Below are positions 56,475 through 64,000 of a stretch of DNA of 64,000 bases, piece by piece. This DNA is from Roridomyces roridus. Its lineage: Eukaryota > Basidiomycota > Agaricomycetes > Agaricales > Mycenaceae. Numbering within the stretch: position 1 is the stretch's first letter; each line of letters opens with the position of its first letter. The position numbers were made by a program, and so were the translations under genes. The notes beneath the pieces were generated by a model that had not been told where the DNA came from, searched no databases, and worked only from the letters and a program-made list of their open reading frames with translations. The stretch spans positions 992,001 through 1,056,000 of the forward strand of contig JARKIF010000014.1 in the NCBI GenBank assembly GCA_029378245.1. Reading direction: 5' to 3'.

Positions 56475-58658
56475 ATGTCCACCTGGCAAGAAAAAGCGGC
56501 CGCCAAACGCGCCAGTCTCACAGCTCTCATCCCAGACGCCGTCAAACTACCCTTTCTCCCTAGTGCAGATGTTCTCGACGTCTCTACATACCCCCTTGAC
56601 TCTATACTTTCTCCCCTCGAATTGGAGATCACCGAGACTGCTGATGTTGGCGTATTACTGGAGAAGATGTCTACTGGTGTGTGGACCGCGACAGAGGTTC
56701 TACTTGCGTACTACAAGCGAGCACTGGCTGCTCACCAACTCGTGATTTCTCCCCCTCTCCTCGGCTCGGCAGCTACTGAAATGATTCCAGGTCAACTGCT
56801 TGACGGAGATCTTCATCGAACAAGGTCTGGCCCGCGCCAAAGAACTTGACGAGCATTTCAAGAAGACGGGCAAGACTGTCGGGCCTCTTCAGTACGTGCT
56901 TATTTCGCTCATCTCAATCCAATATTAATTGGCTTCCAGTGGATGTGAGTGTGCTCGGCTTTAATCTCAGCCGGCTCTCATTCCTTCGCAGTACCCGTTT
57001 CTCTGAAGGATCAAATCGACGTCAAGGGCGTCGAGTTGACCATGGGCTATGTCGGCTGGATTGGCAGGGTCTCCGAGGAGAACTCTGTTTGCGCCCAGAT
57101 CCTGCTCGACCAAGGCGTATGTCATGTTATTCTTCATCTTTGCAATGACTGACACATTTTACCAGGCGGTGATCTATGTTCGCACAAACATCCCGCAAGC
57201 CTTGATGTTCGGCGAATCCGTCAATAACGTCTTTGGCACTACTTCCAACCCGTTCAATGTAAGCTTGTGTCATCTTTGATCCTGCATGTGCCAATATCTC
57301 TACAGCGCAACCTGACCTGCGGAGGGTCTAGTGGTGGCGAAGGTGCTCTCGTCGCCATGAAAGGTAGCCCCATCGGTGTTGGATCCGACTTAGGTCTGCA
57401 GCTTTCCAGGGACTTTACCGACTTCGACCTTCTTACAATCGATTTAGGTGGCTCCGTTCGTATCCCTGCCGCTTTCCAGGGACTTTACGGTCTTCGCCCC
57501 TCTTACAATCGTGTTCCGTATTGCGGTTCGACCAACTCGATGGAGGGCCAGGAAGGCATTCCTAGTGTTCTTGGTCCGATCAGTAGTTCTGTCAACGGCC
57601 TGAAGATTTTCTTGAAAGCAATGGCGGATGCGAAGCCGTGGTTATCGGACCCAGTCGCACTGCGTCTCCCATGGAACGAAGATGCGTACAAGCTCGCGGA
57701 CCACGGTGGGGAAGGCGCCAAGTTGTGTTTCGCTATTCTCTGGGACGATGGTAATTGCAAGCCGATGCCACCTTACATTCGTGCACTCGAGCAAACGAAG
57801 AAGGCCTTGGAAGCCGAGGGACACACAGGTAACAATTTCATTCCATCGCTAAAAAAAAGCACATCAAGGCTGTTTCTAGTCATTGATTGGGTCCCGTATG
57901 AAAGCGCCGCTGGCTGGAAGATCGTATCTGACATTTACAACGCTGACGGCGGCGTGAGTATGCTCTCAATCAACTCTTTCTGTGCTCACACTACACGGCA
58001 GCAAGACATTTCTCAAGATTGCGCCCTATCTGGCGAGCCTCGGATGGGTTGGGTGCTGGACGAGAACGCCAAGCGTCTAAGCACCTACGAGTACTGGCAA
58101 GTGTGCCGGGCCAAGAACGCCTTCATCAAGAAGCATCTGGACCACTGGAACAATACCGCTTCTTCTACCGGTACAGGACGTCCAGTCGACGCCTATCATC
58201 GCTCCTGGGTGCGCCAACGCTCCCCAGCCGCACGGAAAACCCCAGTGCGTGACAATCTCTCCTTCTCCTCGTTCGTTCTCAAACCAACTCGGTTCAGGTA
58301 CATCTACTACACCGGGCTCTCCAACCTCTGCGATTATAGTACCGGCGTCTTCCCTGTCACCGCCTGCGACCCTACGGTGGACGTCAAGCTCCCTGCGCAC
58401 GAGTTCCGCTCAGACGTGGATAAGATGGTTTACGAGCAATGTGAGTCGTTTGCAGTACTTCAGGGCTCCGCTGACTTTGAGGCAGATGATCCTGAGTATT
58501 TCCGGGGCGCACCGATCTCTTTGCAGTGTATTGGGAAGAAGAATGAAGAGGAGGCTGTTATTCGGTGCGTGTTTCTGGTCTTCTTGATTCCACCAAATCT
58601 CAAGAGAATCAGGATGACGGAGATTGTGGACGCTGCGGTGAAGAAATCCAAGGCTTGA
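56475..58658 (+). CDS. amidase-signature family enzyme (fungal acetamidase-like)
   Basis: Starts MSTWQEKAAAKRASLTALIP. Core marks: GPLHGLPVSLKDQIDVKG (catalytic Lys; its middle comes from a 5-nt exon at 56940-56944), TNIPQALMFGESVNNVFG, LTCGGSSGGEGALVAMKG (cis-Ser) and GVGSDLGGSVRIPAAF (nucleophile Ser), the last restored by removing a 54-nt intron at 57394-57447. Downstream are GPISSSVNGLKIF, QDCALSGEPRMGW and YTGLSNLCDYSTGVFPVT. One extra T at 58194 shifts frame between GRPVDA and IIAPGCANAPQPHG, probably a consensus error. The class hydrolyses amides to acids and ammonia. It is divergent from DUR3. Confidence 0.88.
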
Positions 58659-58941
58659 AGACTTGATACTAGAGATCAATGTATAGACGTATCTGTAGAA
58701 ATTCGCATATAATTTCGCGCTGGGAGAGTTGTGCAATGCAGAAATGTTATACAGATGATGTTACACGGAGAACTCTGTATCTAGATTCTCGTCCAATTAG
58801 ATGGAATAGTCTAGCATAAGATAGCGATTTAGAATACACGCGTGCGAGAGCGAAGGGTGAATGAGGTGGGGTAGTGCTGGCGATGGTGCTGTATCGTGCG
58901 GGGTGTCTTTTTGGCGAGTGGATGGCGAGGGTAGGCGGCTC

Positions 58942-60089
58942 TCAAGTGTTGTTCCACCGCAGTATTCCTTCATATATCGAGTACATGACGGCGGCGTTGG
59001 GAACCACACGCATGAGATGCGCGCTCAAGCCCCCATACAAACGTCGTGCACCCTCCTCCTTGATGACCAGTTGGAGTGTCTGGACGAGCCCCGAGTATTT
59101 GACAACACCGTTAACGTGTGGCTGCCTGAGTCTCGTCCGAATCACCTGCACAGGCAAATCAGCACAAGTCAGCTCTCGGAAGAGTAGAACGGACCTCGTG
59201 AGGATACGTGATGAGACTGGCGACGCCCTTGGCTGCTCCTGCGCTACCCAACATCCCTACAAATTCCAATACACCCCCTTTGCCTTCCGTCAGCTTCTTT
59301 AGCCGTTCGTACAAAACCCACTGAATAACCCCCTCGGACACTCCAAGGTAGCTGGCGCTGAGACCCTTGTAGAAGCCGCGGATGCCGTTTTCCTTCATGA
59401 TCAAGCGAATGGTGGCCCAGCTTCCGCTCAGTCTTTCGCCGGTCCGCGTGCTGGAATCGAGCTGCAAGCGCGTCTTGACGACCCAAAGTGGATTCGTCGC
59501 AGTGCCCGTGGCAATTCCTGCCACTGCAGCAGCCGAGAGATGAACCCAGGTGTTTTCCTGCCCGTCGTTGAACTTGTTGGCAATAATTTGTTTGCCATTT
59601 CCGTAGGTGAAGAAATTTATTGAACGGGCAGGTACGACGCCGACGAGTGTGGGGCCAAGACCCTTGAAGAGCTCGCGTGGAGACTCTTCCCGATAAATGT
59701 CACTGGAGGTAGAAGAATTGAGATAATTGGCAACTGGGAGCAGGGCAATGTATTCACCGCAATATATGCCCCGTCTCAATAAAATTGTAGAGCACATTGG
59801 CACGCGAACGTGGCGCGACATAAGCCGCAGCGCCGCTGGCACCCGCCATGGAGACGGTCGAGTGCTTTTCCCGGAAGAGATTCGACTGCAGGCGCGTTTT
59901 GACAACGTCGAAAGGACTGGTCACGATTGCTCCGCACATGCCGCCGATACTGTAGGGAAATGAGAGCTTTCAGAGAAGTTTAAGATAGCTGGCAACGCCC
60001 TACCCTCCAGCGACAAAGTGCTGCCATGATTTGGCGGGGAGAAGCGAAGTTGAGGCGGCTGGGGTCGGCTCCTCTGATCGCGGGGACAT
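58942..60089 (-). CDS. RIM2: mitochondrial pyrimidine-nucleotide carrier
   Basis: The start MSPRSEEPTPAASTSLLPAK leads into SWQHFVAGG and the first carrier motif TSPFDVVKTRLQSNLF. Then ELFKGLGPTLVGVVPARSIN with FFTYGNGKQ, TNPLWVVKTRLQLD, GFYKGLSASYLGVSEGVIQW, and the third motif (YPHEV...RTRLRQP) split by an intron. The end is AVMYSIYEGILRW. The ARSINFFTYGNGK and ASYLGVSEG signatures point to the Rim2/SLC25A33-36 branch, which moves pyrimidine (deoxy)nucleotides for mitochondrial DNA and RNA synthesis. An insertion after the first helix (MAGASGAAAYVAPRSR) is extra relative to yeast. It shares a 155-bp divergent promoter with RPC25. Confidence 0.88.
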
Positions 60090-60244
60090 GGCGAAGGGTA
60101 TGGGTGCTTGCGGTCGTGCGCCTACGCGTAGAGGTCCAGCAAGAAGAGCAAGTGAAGGGAGACGCAAGCTGGGAGACGGCGAAAAAACTCGATCATTGAA
60201 TTACGTACAAGCACGGTTGTCTTGTCTTGTCTTTACCCCTCTTG

Positions 60245-61120
60245 ATGTTCCAATTGGCAATCCTCAAGGACACGGTCGCCATTCATCCCTCTGACTTTGG
60301 TGGGCCTCAGGAGCAAGCTATCATCGCAGAGCTCAACAAAAAATACGCAAATCGCGTCCTGCATGATGTCGGTCTCTGCATTTGCGTCTTCGACATAACA
60401 GAGGCTGGCGAAGGAAAAGTACGCTACGGCGACGGCTTTCTCTTGGTACAAAGGTCCCCAAACTCACTGCTTGCGTCGAGTTGGTGACTCACTGGCCTGC
60501 AGTCATCTTCCGGATGGTGATATTCCGACCATTTCAGTCCGAAGTCTTGCTCGCCAAGGTCATGTCGTCTGACCACAATGGCGTCCGATGTGTGTCTCTT
60601 AAATTCTTCTCCAGTCCAGTACTCATTCATTCTACAGTGTCCTTGGATTTTTTTGACGACATCTACATCCCTGTCCACTACCTTCCATATCCCAACGCAT
60701 TGTTCGTGCCGTGTCCCTGCTACTCCCGCTCTTGCTCAACCAATGTCCAGCGATCCAAATGAACGGGCACACTTTTGGCTACCTAGCGCTGAGGCGGAGG
60801 CCACGCCAACCGAGCTTCTCGATAGCCCGACCGCAGAAAGGATGTGGATAGACAAGGGCGAGATTATTCGCGTCCGTGTGGAAAGCGACGAGTTTTACGA
60901 CTGACGAACCGGGGCCCATAAAAATGTCCGATGGTGTGCAAGTCGTCAAGGAGGTCCCAACTCGAGCCCCCTTTACAATTGTTGTACGTCGGTCTTCATT
61001 CTTTCCGCCCAATCTTGATTATCCGCCCAGTGTTCCATGGCTGAGCAGGGCTTGGGTCCCACGGGGTGGTGGGCTGCAGCCCAAGTGGACGACGGGGGCG
61101 ATGGGATGGACGAAGGCTAA
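60245..61120 (+). CDS. RPC25: RNA polymerase III subunit Rpc25/Rpc8 (two apparent +1 frameshifts)
   Basis: Exons: 60245-60453, 60503-60589, 60638-60701, 60751-60983 and 61031-61120, about 226 aa after correction. The start MFQLAILKDTVAIHPSDFGG is diagnostic, followed by YANRVLHDVGLCICVFDITE, IFRPFQSEVLLAKV, LDFFDDIYIPVHYLPYPNAF, DPNERAHFW and a C-terminal EQGLGPTGWW. The subunit forms the Pol III stalk with Rpc17 and acts in initiation. An extra T near 60443 (FL|WYKVIF) and another at 60902 (FYD|DEPGPIK, creating TGA) break the frame. As the gene is single-copy and essential in studied fungi, errors in the sequence are the likeliest cause. Confidence 0.9.
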
Positions 61121-61257
61121 CGCGCAATATTCCCTTTTCTTGTATCTAATGAACTCATCATTGTATTCTAGCAACACACAGGTATATTGTGGCGAGATTT
61201 CTGTACAATCCAATCCGGCCCACACTACTTTTTATACAAAAAAACACTCCGCAAAAA

Positions 61258-63055
61258 TTACTGAGAACCGCGTTGTTTGAAGTCCCGCGCAATAGTGTCG
61301 TCAGTCTCGTGACTGGTGGCGATCTTGACCTCCAACGGGGGGTTCTGCGAGGACGCTCAGCATCAAGGAAGAGACACAAGGAAAGATTGAACCAACAGTC
61401 AGAGTGCCGGTCGGTCGGCGCCAAGATAGAGGCATGTCACCGCTAGTATGAACTCCACTGCCGCTAGACTCCTTGATGGACTTGCGCGCATTGAGGACCG
61501 CAAGTAGAGAGTTGGAATAGACTGGCGATAGGTCAGATCGACTCTTCCACGCGCAGATACATCACTTACGCCGGCCCATACAGAAGAAGAAGAGGATATA
61601 AATGAATGCGTCAGGTGCGGTGGTGATCTAGAAACCAGTCAATTTTGGCTTTTCAGTGGTGGGCGTATCCTACTCGCCGAAATGAGCGAGGCAATGGCGA
61701 AAACACTGGTGATGAGACCCGTGTTGACGAAGAAGAGGACCAGCTTGTTGATCATGGAGTCCGATCTGCTGAAACCCGTCCGCGAACCGAGGAGCAGGAA
61801 ACACAGAATCGCGGCGATGAGGACATCAGTGGCAGCTCCCGTGATGTTGATGGCCAGGGAGAGTCCCTGTGGTCAATGGATTAACGCGCAGTCTTGCTTG
61901 CAGACACCAGGGAAACCGGACCTTGATAGTCGTCAACTCGGCGAATGTTGTCATGGGCAGACTGGCGAAATGAGTGAGCCCATGTGTTGATGGAGAGAAG
62001 ATGGGTACTCACGCTTTGGCGACGTAGGCTGCATATGCAAACGGTGAGTCCAGTCTTGGCAGAGGAAAAGTAGGCGTACTGACCAATGACGCAGGCTGGA
62101 GGAGGAGCGTTAGCCACGGTTCAAAGCAAGATGATTCAACGCACCGAAATTACCGACACAAAGCGCACCCGCACTTCCCGTAAGCAAGATGTTCCCTTTG
62201 CTCACTGAAAATCTTGAGCCCAATGAGCACAAACTAATAGAGGAAAGACGCACGCCTCCAGATACGCAATATCAAAAAGCTGGAGACGCGTCAACAACGA
62301 CCAAGGGCCAGCATAGAAAGGACCATACGCTTGGACGAAGAGTGCTGTTAAGCCCTGCATTGCACGGTCAGACAGATGTCCCAGACACCGAGCGGGAGAC
62401 GGACGTTGAATAAGACCTCCACCACCATACTCCTGGAGAGGCGAGGTTTGTTGAGCGGTAATTCGCACCTGTTCTAAAAACAGTACTGACCATACTATCA
62501 GGAGCAACTGAGGCGCAGTTGCCGAAGTTGGTTATGAGATATATGTACACTGGATTCCGGTGAGCGAATAGTCGGAGCGGCTTGGGGATTCGATTCCCTC
62601 ACCTGCGTGTACGATCAACGCTTGGTGGATGGTGTCGAAGGCCACGACGCAAGCGACCTATGGACCGGTTTAAGCTGGGGAAACCACAGAGAAAATGGAC
62701 GGCCGCACGAAGAGCTTCAAAGGCCAGGTGTCACTCTGGTGGGTGAAGTAGTACCTTGACCGGTGTGAGCGGGGCTGACAACAGAAAAAAATGTAGCGTC
62801 CGCACCAAGCCTGAACCAAAGCCACTGAGCGCGATAGTAAGTGATATGTCGAAAGGTGAATGAACCAAGGACTAACCTCCGTGCAACCTATTCAATTGAG
62901 GGCGGTGAGTTTTGTCCTGATAGCGCCGAGTCGGGAAGTAACGTACTCTGCAGAAAAGATCACACCAAGGAAGGTGACACCATAACTGCAAGAAAATCAG
63001 CACAGAGGCCAGGTAAGTGAGGGAGACGCACGTCTGGTCAAGCGCGTGCGACATG
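61258..63055 (-). CDS. DUF6534-family membrane protein
   Basis: Several short exons from MSHALDQT, spliced to YGVTFLGVIFSAEL. Further marks are YYFTHQSDTWPLKLFV, VVAFDTIHQALIVH, VYIYLITNFGNCA, LFNGLTALFVQA, and the C-terminal pattern SRSDSMINKLVLFFVNTGLI then PDAFIYILFFFCMGRLYSNS with LLAVLNARKSIKES. It ends in IATSHETDDTIARDFKQRGSQ. Seven membrane spans are expected. The family is large and almost confined to Agaricomycetes, with no known biochemical role. Exon limits in the middle (61900-62500) are less certain. Confidence 0.75.
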
Positions 63056-63868
63056 GTGGAGGAAAGTCTGGTGTTGGTACAACCGGCCTGGACACTTATA
63101 AACAACGAAAACAGCGATTGACATCAGAAGACCGGCACATATGGGCATATGCTGTGTGGGGCTTGACGGCTAAATCGAAGATGTTTCGGAAAACGTCGTC
63201 TCTAGATTGTCTCCGCGCACCCGGGGATCTTTGGTACATAACCAACTTATCAAGTCACAAAGAAGCGTCCCAAAATGGAAATGACGCACCCAGACCCCGG
63301 ATACCCCCTACAACCGCAGCTTTTCCAGGCCTTGCCCTCTTTTCCCCCACTGAATTGCAATTAAATACGCTGCAGTCTGCCATGGACCAATGCTATTAGG
63401 TCGGTTTTCCGCTTTATTCCAGCCTCATTCTGACCGCATATGTTCCTAGCAGCAAATAATGATCTAAGCGGTTGTACGTTGACCCGCTTGCGAATGTAGT
63501 CGAGGTGTGTACGACAGTTGGCTAGTGAATCCTAATGATGCAGACCTTGTTCTTCTTCAAGCTGGCGACTTCGCTATGTGAGTAGACTGCTCCCATGCGG
63601 CGGCCGCCTTCGCACTCCGAACCGTCGCGGCTTGAATTTTCAAGCTACTCCACAGATCCCTTCCGTGGTGATTGACAGTTCCGATTACGGAACGAATTTC
63701 AGAGATCAACCAAAGATCAACAGGAAAATGCCACGCGGAACGGATGTAAACAGGGCTCGGCGTATGTGCGAGTTTGCACCACGTCCCACATCCTCCCACT
63801 AGCCGAAAACGACAATCGGCCGCCATAAGACTGGTCGCGTATTCCTCCCCTTCCTTTCAAACCACAAC
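63056..63868. other. intergenic region between the DUF6534 gene and the P450 start
   Basis: Two open frames (plus strand about 63046-63399, minus strand 63557-63826) show no motif and are not called. It probably holds divergent promoters. Confidence 0.45.
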
Positions 63869-64000
63869 ATGCCCTCGTTGATCTGGGTCGACCTCACTCT
63901 CGCAGCCTGCGGGGCAGCCCTTGTCTACAAGCTGGTGACCCGGACTTCTGCGACCCCTCCTCCGCCGGGTCCTAAGCGTCTCCCCCTGCTCGGTAACATC
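63869..64000 (+). CDS. cytochrome P450, N-terminus only (runs off window end)
   Basis: Starts MPSLIWVDLTLAACGAALVY, a membrane anchor, followed by a Pro-rich hinge and PPPPGPKRLPLLGNI, the typical start of fungal microsomal P450s. The heme-binding region lies outside the window, so the clan and substrate cannot be judged. Confidence 0.88.
   Translation, partial: MPSLIWVDLTLAACGAALVYKLVTRTSATPPPPGPKRLPLLGNI

Noticed and set aside
57394..57447. Reading the 54 nt as an in-frame 18-residue insertion
   Set aside because: It would split the catalytic GSDLGGS motif. The GT and AG ends and exact motif restoration favour an intron.
62573..62620. B-box-like GATTCGATTCC
   Set aside because: It falls inside an intron region of the DUF6534 gene, is part of a short palindrome and has no A-box or cloverleaf.
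1..64000. CRISPR array, operon or bacterial-type features
   Set aside because: No regularly spaced repeats. Introns and gene families show a eukaryotic nuclear region.

Overview
The window is nuclear DNA from a filamentous basidiomycete, almost certainly an Agaricomycete. Nearly every gene is broken by many 45-60 nt introns. The coding regions are GC-rich, genes are densely packed on both strands, and several families are typical of mushrooms: a FunK1-type kinase, a DUF6534 membrane protein, an HNH nuclease and an arrestin-like protein. Gene models were built by hand by matching reading frames across splice sites. Outer coordinates are given, and the main exon limits are in the evidence.

Layout. 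1-8.8 kb: FunK1 kinase (cut by the window edge), HNH nuclease, then a divergent pair of related coiled-coil/zinc-finger proteins flanking a small DMAC1-like mitochondrial membrane protein. 9-23.7 kb: arrestin-like protein, SUA5, a carboxylesterase, an amino-acid/GABA permease, a secreted agmatinase-type ureohydrolase, a MATE transporter and STT3. 24-30.6 kb: a two-zinc-knuckle protein, a MYND-finger protein, SYS1, a broken copy of a dipeptidyl-peptidase 3' end and an unrecognised 585-aa protein. 30.9-34.3 kb: a 3.36-kb DNA element with ~415-bp inverted arms, an almost CpG-free interior, two tRNA-like Pol III modules and an internal 240-bp direct repeat. 35.1-39.9 kb: an intact S9B dipeptidyl peptidase and a mitochondrial carrier. 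42.2-52.7 kb: BCS1-like AAA ATPase, DNM1, an RS-rich protein, a CoA-binding protein, a membrane glutaredoxin and an NAAA/acid-ceramidase-like hydrolase. 52.7-64 kb: DUR3 urea transporter and a divergent amidase sharing a GATA-rich promoter, RIM2, RPC25, a DUF6534 protein and the start of a cytochrome P450.

Most genes are unlinked housekeeping functions: tRNA t6A modification, N-glycosylation, Golgi trafficking, mitochondrial fission, Pol III and nucleotide transport. Two groups fit nitrogen scavenging. One is permease/agmatinase/MATE at 14.8-20.8 kb. The other is DUR3/amidase at 52.7-58.7 kb, whose shared intergenic region carries nine HGATAR motifs. The most notable structures are a 54-nt intron in the amidase that looks like a copy of the neighbouring exon, a 5-nt micro-exon in the same gene, the CpG-depleted element, five GC-AG introns, and at least seven single-base insertions that shift frame inside otherwise well conserved genes. 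The insertions are best explained as consensus errors.
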